DNA from: DAIOGN01 sp036745245
Lineage (GTDB): Bacteria > Zixibacteria > MSB-5A5 > JAUVRN01
Direction of reading: 5' to 3'
Assembly: GCA_036745245.1 (NCBI GenBank)
Contig: DAIOGN010000004.1
Location: 1 to 48,948 of the forward strand
Length of the DNA: 48,948 nucleotides
Shown: positions 25,357-33,838 of the stretch, in pieces
Layout of the letters: the number at the start of each line of letters is the position of its first letter
Numbering within the stretch: the first letter of the stretch is position 1
The notes under the pieces: model-generated
Database searches by the model: none
The model's input: the letters and a program-made list of their open reading frames with translations, nothing else
Told to the model about the DNA's origin: nothing
Position numbers and translations under genes: made by a program

Positions 25357-26340
25357 ATGAAAGCCATCGCGCATAGCCACTACGGCCCTCCCAGCGTGCT
25401 TCGAGTCGAAGAGAGGGATTCCCCTTCCATCGGCAGCGGTGATGTGCTGGTGAGAGTGAAGGCCGTGTCCCTGAATCCTCTCGACTGGCACTTCCTTCGG
25501 GGCGAACCGTTCCCCATTCGGCTTGCATTGGGATTGAGAAAGCCGGGTGCCCAACGCCTCGGTGTAGATTTTGCGGGGACGGTGGAGAAGGTCGGAGCAG
25601 GTGTAACACAATTCAAGCCGGGCGATTCTGTGTACGGAGGGAGACCTGGCGCTCTCGCCGAATACCTGAGCGTTCCCGAACGCATTGTGTTGTCCATGCC
25701 CGCCAATCTCACATTTCAGCAGGCGGCCGCCGTTCCGGTGGCAGCCCTCACGGCGCTGCAAGGATTGCGCGACAAGGGGAGACTGCAAGCCGGGCAGAGC
25801 GTGCTGGTGAACGGCGCTTCAGGAGGGGTGGGAACGTTCGCGATTCCCATAGCCAAACACCTCGGCGCCGAAGTCACCGGAGTGTGCAGCGGCAGGAATG
25901 TGGAGCTGGTCCGCTCCCTCGGCGCGGATTTTGTCGTGGACTACAGCCGTGAGGACTTCACCGTCGGCGGAGGGCGCTACGACGTGTTGCTGGATTGCGT
26001 GGGGAATCGCTCGTTGACCGATTGCAGGCGGGTGCTCAAGCCCACGGGCACGTACGTCATGGTGGGAGGTCCGGGCGGGCGCTGGCTCGGCCCATTGGCT
26101 CGATCCATTCGCATCGTCCTGTGGTCGCCGTTCGTACGTCAGCGGCTGGTCACGTTCATCACCAGCGCACGCAGGGACGACTTACAGTTCATCACAGGGC
26201 TGATCGAGGCCGGAAAGGTCGCGCCCGTGATCGATCGCTGTTACCCGCTGGAGGACGTATCGGATGCGTTCGCGTATCTTGAGGAAGGACATGCCCGGGG
26301 CAAGGTGGTGATCCGCCTCGATCCCGATTCGAGTTCCTGA
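25357..26340 (+). CDS. NAD(P)H-dependent MDR oxidoreductase, quinone-oxidoreductase/zinc-free alcohol dehydrogenase type
   Basis: A 327-residue medium-chain dehydrogenase/reductase. The N-terminal GroES-like catalytic domain (about 1-125) contains GSGDVLVRVKAVSLNPLDW and GVDFAGTVEKVGAGVTQFKPGDSVYG; the Rossmann domain has the nucleotide motif NGASGGVG and a C-terminal segment ending ARGKVVIRLD. Cys/His structural-zinc ligands are absent, as in zeta-crystallin-like enzymes that reduce quinones or enals. The start is the second of two close ATGs (MKAIAHSHYG), because GGAG lies 7 nt before it and only 1 nt before the first. It stands alone and divergent from the efflux operon; a short AAGAG/CTCTT hairpin with a T-run follows, overlapping the first copy of the 58-nt repeat. 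Confidence 0.88.
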   Translation: MKAIAHSHYGPPSVLRVEERDSPSIGSGDVLVRVKAVSLNPLDWHFLRGEPFPIRLALGLRKPGAQRLGVDFAGTVEKVGAGVTQFKPGDSVYGGRPGALAEYLSVPERIVLSMPANLTFQQAAAVPVAALTALQGLRDKGRLQAGQSVLVNGASGGVGTFAIPIAKHLGAEVTGVCSGRNVELVRSLGADFVVDYSREDFTVGGGRYDVLLDCVGNRSLTDCRRVLKPTGTYVMVGGPGGRWLGPLARSIRIVLWSPFVRQRLVTFITSARRDDLQFITGLIEAGKVAPVIDRCYPLEDVSDAFAYLEEGHARGKVVIRLDPDSSS

Positions 26341-26397
26341 CCCTTCGCGCGAAGAGCGAGAAGACGACGGACGCCTGCAGCCTCGCCCTCACGTGAA

Positions 26398-26458
26398 GAG
26401 CTAAGTCTCTTTTCAATCCTTTGGCCGATTGTACCCGCGGCCCGTCAGGTCGAAGTTG
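26398..26458 (+). repeat. 58-nt intergenic element, copy 1 (most diverged)
   Basis: Begins GAGCTAAGTCTCTTTTCAAT and continues with a CAATC/GATTG stem; the octamer CGAAGTTG lies at offset 51-58 from the CTA. The same elements recur at identical offsets at 27841 and 34994. It lies about 145 nt upstream of the DUF3494 lipoprotein start. It could be a promoter/operator or a structured leader. The stem is weaker here (5 bp) than in the other copies. Confidence 0.55.
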
Positions 26459-26604
26459 CAGGCATGAAGAAAGAGCATATCGCCTTCTGACTGACTTGAC
26501 CCTGCAAGAGAGGAGCTTGCACTCGGTCGAGTTGTAGAGAACCCAAGAAATCAACCCATGAACCCAATGAGATGCAAATCTCTCTACCAAAGGAAATAGA
26601 AATC

Positions 26605-27675
26605 ATGAGATGTATCAATCCGTTCACGAGGTTACCAGGTGCGGCCGCAGTGGCCGTGCTTTGTTGCACGGCGTTCGTCGCCGGATGTGGAAGCGACGAG
26701 AACGTGGCTGGCCCGAATCCCACTCCCGATACGACGGCCCCCACCGTGTTATCCACCAACCCCATCAATGGCTCCACCGGCGTTGCGGTCATCAACGTGA
26801 CCTTCAGTGAGCCCATGGCGTCCGCCTCCGTTTCGGACGTGTCGTTTACCCTGACGGGCCCCGGGCTGACGCCCGTGGCGGGCGTGGTGACCTACGATGC
26901 CCCCAACAACCGGGCGTCGTTTGTGCCCTCCAGCGCCCTGACGGCGGCCACCTCGTACAAGGCCACCATCATGACCGCTGTCAAAGACCGAGCGGGCAAC
27001 GCTCTGGCCAACAACTATGTGTGGGATTTTGTGACCAATTTAGCTTCGACGATACAACCGCCGGAAGTGCTGGCATCCAGTGGCGGGTTCGCGGTCCTGG
27101 CCGGCGCCTCCATCACCAGCACGGGCATGACGCGGATCACCGGAGGAGTGGGGCTGAGCCCGGGCACATCCCTGACCGGCTTTCCGCCCGGCATCATCGT
27201 CGGCACGAAACACGTGGCCGATCCGGCAGCAGCTCAGGCCAAACTTGATCTGACCACAGCCTACAACGGCTCCGCGGGGAGGACTCTGAGTCCCGTGTCC
27301 GTGGCAGGCAACATCGGCGGGATGACGCTCCCGCCCGGACTTTACAAGTCCACCTCATCGCTCGAGATTTCGTCCGGAGATCTCACTCTCGACGGCATGG
27401 GGAACGCCAATGCGGTGTGGGTATTCCAGATCGCTTCGACCCTCACCACGACCTCCGGCCGCAAGGTGATTCTTGCCGGCGGTGCGAAGGCCAGCAACAT
27501 CTTCTGGCAGGTGGGTACATCGGCCACTCTGGGAACGACGTCTGTTTTCAAGGGGACCATCATGGCGGATCAGTCTATCACCATGAATACCGGTGCGACG
27601 CTGGAAGGACGCGTCCTTGCACGGACTGCATCGGTCACATTGAACGGCAACACCATCGTCGTTCCGGCCATCTAA
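26605..27675 (+). CDS. lipoprotein with Big_5 Ig-like and DUF3494 (ice-binding-like) domains
   Basis: A 356-residue surface lipoprotein, lipobox FVAGC (Cys28). Residues about 37-140 form a bacterial Ig-like domain with the tell-tale TAPTVLSTNPINGSTGVAVI, VTFSEPMAS and DRAGNALANNYVWDF. Residues about 150-356 are a DUF3494 beta-solenoid: FAVLAGASITSTGMTRITGGVGLSPGTS, PGLYKSTSSLEISSGDLTLDG, VWVFQIASTLTT, NIFWQVGTSATLGTTSVFKGTIMADQSITMNTGATLEGRVLA. DUF3494 includes ice-binding proteins and adhesins; ice binding should not be assumed here. ATG at 26605 is favoured by an AAAGGAA site; a second ATG 33 nt earlier has none. A strong terminator follows. The 58-nt repeat lies upstream. Confidence 0.9.
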   Translation: MRCINPFTRLPGAAAVAVLCCTAFVAGCGSDENVAGPNPTPDTTAPTVLSTNPINGSTGVAVINVTFSEPMASASVSDVSFTLTGPGLTPVAGVVTYDAPNNRASFVPSSALTAATSYKATIMTAVKDRAGNALANNYVWDFVTNLASTIQPPEVLASSGGFAVLAGASITSTGMTRITGGVGLSPGTSLTGFPPGIIVGTKHVADPAAAQAKLDLTTAYNGSAGRTLSPVSVAGNIGGMTLPPGLYKSTSSLEISSGDLTLDGMGNANAVWVFQIASTLTTTSGRKVILAGGAKASNIFWQVGTSATLGTTSVFKGTIMADQSITMNTGATLEGRVLARTASVTLNGNTIVVPAI

Positions 27676-27735
27676 ACTAAAGGGGAAAGATCGGATCGAT
27701 CGCGGGACCGACACGATCCGATCGAGGTTGGACGC

Positions 27736-27770
27736 AAGGCGCCCGAGAGCTTCTCGGGCGCTTTGCTTTT
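27736..27770 (+). terminator. rho-independent terminator after the DUF3494 gene
   Basis: A 13-bp hairpin (27736-27748 with 27752-27764; core GCGCCCGAGA / TCTCGGGCGC, loop GCT) is followed by GCTTTT. A second hairpin just upstream (GATCGGATCG at 27689, CGATCCGATC at 27714) may assist. The rest of the roughly 350-nt gap up to 28025 holds copy 2 of the 58-nt element and no gene. Confidence 0.85.
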
Positions 27771-27840
27771 ATGGAACAGCGAGACGTCGTGTGCACACCC
27801 TGCGAAGCCAGCGCCAGCACCAGCACACGCCAGACAGGGG

Positions 27841-27898
27841 CTAGTTCTCCTTTCAATCCTTCGACGGATTGACGCGAGCGTCGCTTCGATCGAACTTC
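27841..27898 (+). repeat. 58-nt intergenic element, copy 2
   Basis: Starts CTAGTTCTCCTTTCAATCCT, has the 6-bp stem CAATCC-N6-GGATTG, then GACG, and ends with CGAACTTC at offset 51-58. It lies about 125 nt upstream of the first stress-type lipoprotein. TTGACG within the element and GAACTT 17 nt further on are spaced like a sigma-70-type -35/-10 pair, though the -10 match is poor, so the stem may be an operator overlapping a -35 box. Confidence 0.6.
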
Positions 27899-28024
27899 AT
27901 ACCGTAGGTGGAGGACTCTCCCTCGGAAGCCCGAGGAGCTTCAGGGCGATCTTCCACTTTTCTCGGGAGCATTCATGGTGAGCGCTTCAGACAACATCGA
28001 CGAATCTCAGAAAAGGGAGTTCAC

Positions 28025-28657
28025 ATGTTAAAGTTAGTAGGCAGTTTGTTCCTGTCCATCGCCGGCGCGATCTGCATTGCGTCCTGTGATACGGGAAGCA
28101 CCACTGAAATAGATGCGACCGTCAGTAACGCCACCGTAAGCAGGCATGTTACCATGGCGGCCAATACGCCCATCGACATCACGCTGGTCGACTCGATCGA
28201 CACCGATGTTCAAGTCACCGGCGATCGTTTTCGTGCCCGGTTGAACCGGCCCATCGTCGTGGACGGCTACACCGTGTTCGTGGACGGCGCAGGCGCCCGA
28301 GGGGTACTGAACAAGGTCGTGGAGTCGGGTCACCTCAAGACCCCGGCGGAATTGAACTTCACGCTGACCGAAATCCAGATCGAAGGCGGCCGTTGGGTCT
28401 CCGTGGGGACCAACACCATACTGGAGAAGAAGGCCTCGCATACGAACCGCGAGGTGGCCATGATCGGCGGCGGTGCGATCGTCGGTGGCATCATCGGCAA
28501 GGTCATTGACAAGCAGGGGAGCACCGAGATCGGTGCAGTCACCGGCGCAGCCGTGGGCTTGGGCCTGGCCGCCGCGACGGGCAAACAGGACATCTTCCAT
28601 GGAGTGGGTACGCAGATCACGTTCTTTTCGAGTCAGTCGACGCGAGTCTCCTTGTGA
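28025..28657 (+). CDS. glycine-zipper lipoprotein, paralogue A
   Basis: A 210-residue lipoprotein of unknown function, lipobox CIASC (Cys21). The middle (about 45-135) is a predicted beta domain with VDSIDTDVQVTGDRFRARL and RPIVVDGYTVFVDGAGARGVL; residues about 146-187 form a glycine-zipper pair of hydrophobic segments (MIGGGAIVGGIIGK, GAVTGAAVGLGLAAATGK), as in membrane-inserting envelope stress proteins. GGGAG lies 5 nt before ATG. The next small gene overlaps the stop by GTGA. It is clearly paralogous to the protein at 36174: both share SIDTDV, RPIVVD or QPIVVD, GAGARG, then an FHG-GT-I-FFS-ST end. The pairing with a DUF5670 gene is also repeated there. Confidence 0.8.
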   Translation: MLKLVGSLFLSIAGAICIASCDTGSTTEIDATVSNATVSRHVTMAANTPIDITLVDSIDTDVQVTGDRFRARLNRPIVVDGYTVFVDGAGARGVLNKVVESGHLKTPAELNFTLTEIQIEGGRWVSVGTNTILEKKASHTNREVAMIGGGAIVGGIIGKVIDKQGSTEIGAVTGAAVGLGLAAATGKQDIFHGVGTQITFFSSQSTRVSL

Positions 28658-28848
28658 ACACGACGCTGCGGCCCCTTGGGAGAAAGCAAGAGCTGCCTCG
28701 GACACTAGGCGTGATTCTGCTCCTGGTGTGGGCTTTGGCCCTGGCTCTGGCCCCAAGCAAAACGATGAGTGAATTCGTTCACGTACTGATCGTGGGGGCC
28801 GCAGCGGTTGTGCTTTTCAGACTCATCAGCGGCAGGCGATGGGCGTGA
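28654..28848 (+). CDS. small membrane protein, diverged DUF5670 (lmo0937-like), copy A
   Basis: A 64-residue protein with two hydrophobic segments: LGVILLLVWALALALAP and FVHVLIVGAAAVVLFRLI, followed by GRRWA. The second half is nearly the same as the 49-residue protein at 35874 (F-hydrophobic-HVLIV...AVLFRLI-GRR-A), a tail typical of the lmo0937/DUF5670 small membrane family found in stress-response clusters. The first half is diverged and carries an N-terminal extension (NTTLRPLGRKQELPR). GTG start overlaps the stop of the upstream lipoprotein by GTGA, indicating coupling. Role unknown. Confidence 0.65.
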   Translation: MNTTLRPLGRKQELPRTLGVILLLVWALALALAPSKTMSEFVHVLIVGAAAVVLFRLISGRRWA

Positions 28849-28876
28849 TGCGAAACCCTTTAAGAAAGGAACAGTC

Positions 28877-29107
28877 ATGAATACTATGTCTATAGTCGGC
28901 GTGATTCTCATTGTGCTCGGTGTGGTGGGACTCGTGTACGGAGGCATCACCTACACCACGCAGGAGAACCTGATCGACCTGGGAGATCTTGAGGTGAAAG
29001 TCGATCAGGAGAGAAGAATCCCGTTGCCGCCCATCGGCGGAGCGGCAGCCATGGCGCTCGGGATCGTGTTGCTGTTCGTCGGGCGGCGCCAGCCCGCGCG
29101 CGCGTGA
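28877..29107 (+). CDS. small membrane protein, DUF3185-like
   Basis: A 76-residue protein with two transmembrane helices (MSIVGVILIVLGVVGLVYGGI and GGAAAMALGIVLLFVG) flanking a polar loop (TYTTQENLIDLGDLEVKVDQERRIPLPP). The YGGI-TYTTQENLIDLG and R(I)PLPPIGG pattern is that of DUF3185-type proteins seen beside other stress-induced small membrane proteins. AAGAAAGGA is located 7 nt before the ATG. Its stop overlaps the GTG of the M48 protease gene by 4 nt. Function unknown. Confidence 0.7.
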   Translation: MNTMSIVGVILIVLGVVGLVYGGITYTTQENLIDLGDLEVKVDQERRIPLPPIGGAAAMALGIVLLFVGRRQPARA

Positions 29108-30585
29108 ACGGCCCGGGAGCAGGCCGCATGGCGTTGAGCGTATCCGCCTGCGTTGCCCTGCTTGCGCTCTGCCTGGGTGCGGGTCTTGCCGGCTGCGCCG
29201 TCAACCAGGCCACCGGCGAACGGCACCTGGATCTGATCGGGAAGCAGGGTGAAATCGCCATGGGGCAACAAGCGGACACGCAGATTGTCGCAAGTCTTGG
29301 GGTCGTCCCCAGCGCAGACTTGCAACGCTATGCTCAGGATCTGGGCACGAAGCTCGCCGAAACCTCGGAGAGACCCGAGCTCCCCTGGACCTTTCGGGTC
29401 ATCGACGACCCGACGGTCAATGCCTTCGCGGTGCCGGGTGGGTTCATCTACGTCACACGCGGGTTGATGACGTACGTGGATAATGAGGTGCAACTGGCCG
29501 GGATCGTGGGGCACGAGATCGGGCACGTGACTGCGCAGCACTCCGTGCACCGTATGTCTGCCGATCAGTTGACGCAGGTGGGCGTGATGGCCGGGATGAT
29601 CCTCATTCCGGAGCTACAGAAATTCGGGGGGCTGGTCGACGCCGGGCTGGGACTCCTGTACTTGAAGTTCAGTCGCGACGATGAGACCCAGGCCGATCAG
29701 CTGGGGCTCCGTTACATGGTGAAGGCGGGGCAGGATCCACGCCAGTTGATCGAAGTGTTCGACATGCTGGCCCGCGTCGGCCAGACGGCCGGCAGCGGAC
29801 GCCTCCCCGAGTGGCTTGCAACGCACCCAAACCCCGAGAACAGAAGCCAGCGTATCCAGACAGAATTGGATACGTTCACCACGAACCTGAGCGCCCTTTC
29901 CGTACATCGGAACGATTATCTTAGCCTGATCGATGGTATGGTATTTGGTCCGAACCCTCGTGAGGGGTTCTTCCGCGCCCAGCACTTTTATCAGCCCGAG
30001 ATGGAGTTCGAATATGAATTCCCATCAGGCTGGCAGACGGCGAACATGAGGGATGCGGTGGCTGCGGTGAGTCGCGACCAGGATGCCATCGTGCAAATCA
30101 CGCTGGCACAGGGTGTCTCCGGCCTGAAGGCCGCCCAGCAGTTCTTCGGGCAGGAGGGGCTGCAGTCGGAGAGCCTCGAACACAAGACACAGAACGGCCT
30201 CCAGACGTATTCAGCCGGTTTCCGTGCGCAAACAGAAGATGGAGTGCTGCGGGGCAGAGCGTCGTTCGTCGAGTACAAAGGACTCACCTACCGGTTGCTT
30301 GGCTACACCACCGAACCCCTCTGGTCAAAGTATCAGAGCAGCCTGGGGGGGTCCATGGGGACATTCCGGCAACTCACCGATCCTCAGATTCTGCAGGTAC
30401 AGCCCTTGCACCTCAAGATCCTCACGGTGACTGCCCCGTCGACCCTGGCGGCGCTGGCTCAGCAACACGCCTCCCCGGTGCCGCTTTCGACCCTGGCGAT
30501 CATCAACCAGATCGAAGAGACTGCCAGTGTGAAGACGGGCGATCGAATCAAAATGGTGATGGGAGTGCAACTGGCCGTCCGGTGA
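29104..30585 (+). CDS. M48-family lipoprotein metalloprotease with C-terminal LysM-like segment
   Basis: A 493-residue periplasmic Zn protease, probably envelope quality control like BepA/LoiP. Lipobox LAGC (Cys31), followed by NQATGERHLDLIGKQGEIAMGQQ, a conserved start of this M48C group. The zinc site is complete: HEIGH at 137-141 and third ligand Glu194 in DDETQAD. After WLATHPNPENRSQRIQ (end of the protease domain) comes an extra domain of about 200 residues, and the last part (about 445-493: VTAPSTLAALAQQHASPVPLSTLAIINQIEETASVKTGDRIKMV) looks like a degenerate LysM module that could bind peptidoglycan. The GTG start overlaps the DUF3185-like gene by GTGA; ATG 24 nt downstream is an alternative. 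Ends the module-A operon. Confidence 0.9.
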   Translation: MNGPGAGRMALSVSACVALLALCLGAGLAGCAVNQATGERHLDLIGKQGEIAMGQQADTQIVASLGVVPSADLQRYAQDLGTKLAETSERPELPWTFRVIDDPTVNAFAVPGGFIYVTRGLMTYVDNEVQLAGIVGHEIGHVTAQHSVHRMSADQLTQVGVMAGMILIPELQKFGGLVDAGLGLLYLKFSRDDETQADQLGLRYMVKAGQDPRQLIEVFDMLARVGQTAGSGRLPEWLATHPNPENRSQRIQTELDTFTTNLSALSVHRNDYLSLIDGMVFGPNPREGFFRAQHFYQPEMEFEYEFPSGWQTANMRDAVAAVSRDQDAIVQITLAQGVSGLKAAQQFFGQEGLQSESLEHKTQNGLQTYSAGFRAQTEDGVLRGRASFVEYKGLTYRLLGYTTEPLWSKYQSSLGGSMGTFRQLTDPQILQVQPLHLKILTVTAPSTLAALAQQHASPVPLSTLAIINQIEETASVKTGDRIKMVMGVQLAVR

Positions 30586-30605
30586 CTGCGCAAAGTGAGG
30601 ACGGC

Positions 30606-31556
30606 TTACCCCGCCTGGTCGGAACGTTCAAGCCAGTTCAGCATCGCGGTGATACTCCCCGTGGCCAGGCCGATGCTGGTGTCGGCCGCTCCATAGTACA
30701 GATGCAGGGTGTCGCCATCGGGTAAGATGGTGTAGCCGCAGGGAAACACCACATAGCCCACGTCGCCCTGCAGTTCGTAGGGCGCTTCCGGGCCAAAGAC
30801 CCACTGACTGCCGCGCTTGAGGCACCGATCCGGGTGATTCAAGTCGAACAAGGCGAGCCCGACTCGGTAGAGGGCACCCGCGGCCGTGTGTCGCACTCCG
30901 TGGTAGATGACGAGCCAGCCCTTTGGAGTTTCAATCGGCGGCGGTGAAAGACCAATCTTGTTGGCGTCCCACCACCCTCCGCGTCGAGCTTCCATCATGA
31001 GCTGGGGTCCGCCCCAGTGCGTGAGATCGGGAGAATACGAAATCCACATGTGAGCGCGGGCCGAGCTCACCGGCCGGTGAATCAGCGCCCACCGACCGTC
31101 GATGCGACGTGGCAGGAGGGTCGCGTCTTTGTCGTCTGGAGACATGATGATCCCATGGCGCCTGAAGGTGCGGAAGTCGGCGGTGGTGGCCAGCGCCACG
31201 CCCGGTCCTTCGCGAGTGAAAGCCGTGTACACCACGACGTACTCATTCAGCTCGGGAACGAAGGTGATGCGGGGATCCTCAATGCCCCACAATTCCTCAG
31301 GATAGTTCTCGGGGTCAGGCATCAGAGTGGGTTTCGGATCGATCTGCCACCCGTCCACGCCGTTGGTGGAGCGGGCCGCGCACAGATGCGAGTGCCCTGT
31401 CCGGTCCTCCACGCGGCACAACAAGAGCGTCGTGCCGTCGGCCAGCAGGGTGGCGCCGGGATTGAACACGCTGTGGACGGGATAGGGCCAGCCGGCTGCC
31501 GTGAGGATGGGGTTGTGCCGGTGGCGTTTGAACAGCTCGGGGTGAGTAACATTCAT
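30606..31556 (-). CDS. GH130-family glycosidase/phosphorylase
   Basis: A 316-residue five-bladed beta-propeller enzyme. Family landmarks: VFNPGA (30-35), GIEDPR with the catalytic-type Asp94 (91-96), DKDATLLPRRIDGRWALIHRP (142-161) and YHG (218-220). GH130 enzymes act on beta-mannosides, mostly by phosphorolysis; which bond is cut here is not clear, and phosphate-binding Arg/His residues should be checked by alignment. Its start overlaps by 4 nt the stop of the glycosyltransferase-hydrolase fusion gene, so the two proteins are coupled. Together they look like a small glycan synthesis/turnover unit. The stop lies 21 nt from the converging M48 gene. Confidence 0.88.
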   Translation of the reverse strand: MNVTHPELFKRHRHNPILTAAGWPYPVHSVFNPGATLLADGTTLLLCRVEDRTGHSHLCAARSTNGVDGWQIDPKPTLMPDPENYPEELWGIEDPRITFVPELNEYVVVYTAFTREGPGVALATTADFRTFRRHGIIMSPDDKDATLLPRRIDGRWALIHRPVSSARAHMWISYSPDLTHWGGPQLMMEARRGGWWDANKIGLSPPPIETPKGWLVIYHGVRHTAAGALYRVGLALFDLNHPDRCLKRGSQWVFGPEAPYELQGDVGYVVFPCGYTILPDGDTLHLYYGAADTSIGLATGSITAMLNWLERSDQAG

Positions 31557-33838
31557 CTGGAGAGCGTCTCCGCAGGATAAAACGAGTTTTCTGCCAGTCG
31601 CAATTCCAGCAGGGATTGGAGGAAGGCGAGAGTGGACTCTGCGCCGAGGTTTTCGTTGGGCCGATCGGGGTGCAGACCATCACGACATCCCCCCGTGGTG
31701 GGATCGTAGATGGAGAGGTTCAGATCGTTGCGCCCGAGAAACCACTCGAACGCGCGCTGGGCTTCCTTTCGCCAGCGGTTGTCCCGGGTGATTCGATAGG
31801 CTTCGAGACACGCAGACACCATGGCCTGGCCCTCCACCGGCTGCTGGTCGAAGCGGGCGCGCTCACCCCCTTTTCTGTAGAAGCCGTTTGAGCCGATGGG
31901 AACGAAGTGCCCTCCCTTGCTGGCTCGCTGGATGTCGCTCAGCCAGGCCAGCGATTCCAGTCCGGCTTCCATCATGGCCGTACTTTGAACGGATTGTCCA
32001 CAGATCAGCGATGCATGCGGCAACACGGCGTTGCAATAGGTCAGCCCCTCTTCGTACCAACGCCAGTCGTCGGTGCGACAACGGCGATACAGAGATAAGA
32101 GTCGCTCGGACAATTGCTCCTGGACCTGGCTGGCGCGCCGATCGCCCGCGAAACGTTTCAAGTATTCGTGGATACCCAGGAGCCCGAAGGCCCAGGCCCG
32201 TGGACTGGTGGTATCGACGATGGCAGGCAGAGCCCGCTCGAACAGCCAGCCTGCCATGCTCTGAAGTGCCGGTGTGTGAGAGCGGCCCATTACAGTACCC
32301 AGGGCCCACAAGGCACGTCCATGGCTGTCGTCTGAACCGCTCGTCTCCAGCCAGGTCCGCTGGTAGGTCATGAAATTGCGAAAACGGCCGTTCTCGGAGC
32401 TGTAGGCGTACCAGAGGAACCCGAGGTACCGTGAGGCCAGTTCGACGGCGGCCTCCTGGCCCACATCCTCCAGAAGAGCGCTTACGATGAGAGCACGAGC
32501 ATTGTCGTCGGTCGTGTACCCTTCGTGGTAGTTGGGGATCGTGAAGATGGCGTGCTGCAGAATGCCGGTTTCGTCGGTCATGTGGCGCAGATGATCCAAC
32601 CGCAAGGGCGGTAGTTCCCCCGGATGCTTGTCGAGAGCCTTGACCGTAAATCCCGGGCTGCTGAAGTGCCTGCGTTCCGCCCGGGCGCGTTCGAAGGTTT
32701 CGAAATAGCGGCGCGCCACCTGAGTCCAGACCATGTCCCGGCCGAACAGGTAGGCCCGCTTGCGCATCGCATGGCGCCCGGCTTCGTCATTCAACAGCCC
32801 GATCACTGTCTGTCCCATGGCTACAGAGTCTTTGAATGGCACCAGCACCCCTCTCTCCTGGGCCAGCATCTCTTCGGCGTACCAGTAGGGCGTGGAAACG
32901 ACCGCCTTGCCTGCACCCAGTGTGTACGCCAGGGTGCCCGACGTGATCTGGGCCAAATTGAGGTAGGGAGTGATGTAGATGTCCGCGGCGCCGATGAATT
33001 CAATCAGCTCTTCCAGACTGACAAAACGGTTGTGGAAAATTACGTGGCCCTCCACGCCCCGTTCTCGAGCCAGCCATTGCAAGGACAGTCGGTAGGCCTC
33101 TCCGTCCACTTCCTTTACATGAGGATGGGTTTCGCCCAGGATGATATAGACCACCTGTGGATGAACTTCCAGAATTGCCGGGAGGGCTTCAATTACATGC
33201 TCGATTCCCTTGCTGGACGAGAGCAGCCCGAAGCTGAGCAGGACCATCTTGCCTTCCACCCCAAACAGATCCTTGTGGAAGCTGGGATCCACGAAGGGGA
33301 CATCCGGGATGCCGTGGGGAATCATGTCGACTTTGTTCTCGGGGATCTGGTAGATCTCCTTCAGGAAGACTTTTGCGCGTTCGCTCATGACCACCAGGCG
33401 GTCTGATAGATCCGCAATGTCCTTCAGCACCGATCGCTGATCGGCGTCCGGTTCGGCCAGAATGGTGTGAAGCGTGGTGACCGTGGGCATGCGCAACTCG
33501 CGCAGCAAAGCCAGGATGTGACTTCCAGCCCGGCCGCCGAAAATGCCGTACTCATGTTGCAGACACACCAGATCGACATTGTTGATGTTGAGAAAGTCTG
33601 CCGCCCGGCGATAGGAATTGATGTCTTTCTCTGTGAGCTCAAAGCGGACGCGGGCCGGGTATTCGTAGCCCTCCGCCGTGTCATTCACCGGAAGTGCGAT
33701 GCAGGTGGTGCCCTCACGCTCAGCCGCCACGGCCTCGCACAGGTCGGTGGTGAACGTGGCGATGCCGCACCGGCGCGGCATATAATTGCCGACAAAGGCA
33801 ATGCGCCGGAGGAGGGGCGTGGGTGGGCCGGACTGCAA
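31553..33838 (-). CDS. GT4 glycosyltransferase fused to an (alpha/alpha) glycoside-hydrolase-like domain
   Basis: 761 residues. The first ~400 are a GT-B fold GT4 transferase: GNYMPRRCGIATFTTDLCEAV (N-terminal nucleotide-sugar loop), CLQHEYGIFGG, VTTLHTIL, MIPHGIPDVPF, LLSFGLLSSSKGIEHVIEALP and GTLAYTLGAGKAVVSTPYWYAEEML. Residues about 410-750 resemble a six-hairpin hydrolase domain: GYTTDDNARALIVSALL, SDDSHGRALWALGTVMGRS, RAWAFGLLGIHEYL, DWRWYEEGLTYCNAVLPHASL. The acidic pairs TTDDN, SDDSH and WYEEG look catalytic or sugar-binding. The only in-frame start is TTG (33838), with an AGGA site about 12 nt upstream; no ATG occurs after the preceding in-frame stop. A GH130 gene overlaps its end. 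Confidence 0.85.
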   Translation of the reverse strand: MQSGPPTPLLRRIAFVGNYMPRRCGIATFTTDLCEAVAAEREGTTCIALPVNDTAEGYEYPARVRFELTEKDINSYRRAADFLNINNVDLVCLQHEYGIFGGRAGSHILALLRELRMPTVTTLHTILAEPDADQRSVLKDIADLSDRLVVMSERAKVFLKEIYQIPENKVDMIPHGIPDVPFVDPSFHKDLFGVEGKMVLLSFGLLSSSKGIEHVIEALPAILEVHPQVVYIILGETHPHVKEVDGEAYRLSLQWLARERGVEGHVIFHNRFVSLEELIEFIGAADIYITPYLNLAQITSGTLAYTLGAGKAVVSTPYWYAEEMLAQERGVLVPFKDSVAMGQTVIGLLNDEAGRHAMRKRAYLFGRDMVWTQVARRYFETFERARAERRHFSSPGFTVKALDKHPGELPPLRLDHLRHMTDETGILQHAIFTIPNYHEGYTTDDNARALIVSALLEDVGQEAAVELASRYLGFLWYAYSSENGRFRNFMTYQRTWLETSGSDDSHGRALWALGTVMGRSHTPALQSMAGWLFERALPAIVDTTSPRAWAFGLLGIHEYLKRFAGDRRASQVQEQLSERLLSLYRRCRTDDWRWYEEGLTYCNAVLPHASLICGQSVQSTAMMEAGLESLAWLSDIQRASKGGHFVPIGSNGFYRKGGERARFDQQPVEGQAMVSACLEAYRITRDNRWRKEAQRAFEWFLGRNDLNLSIYDPTTGGCRDGLHPDRPNENLGAESTLAFLQSLLELRLAENSFYPAETLSR

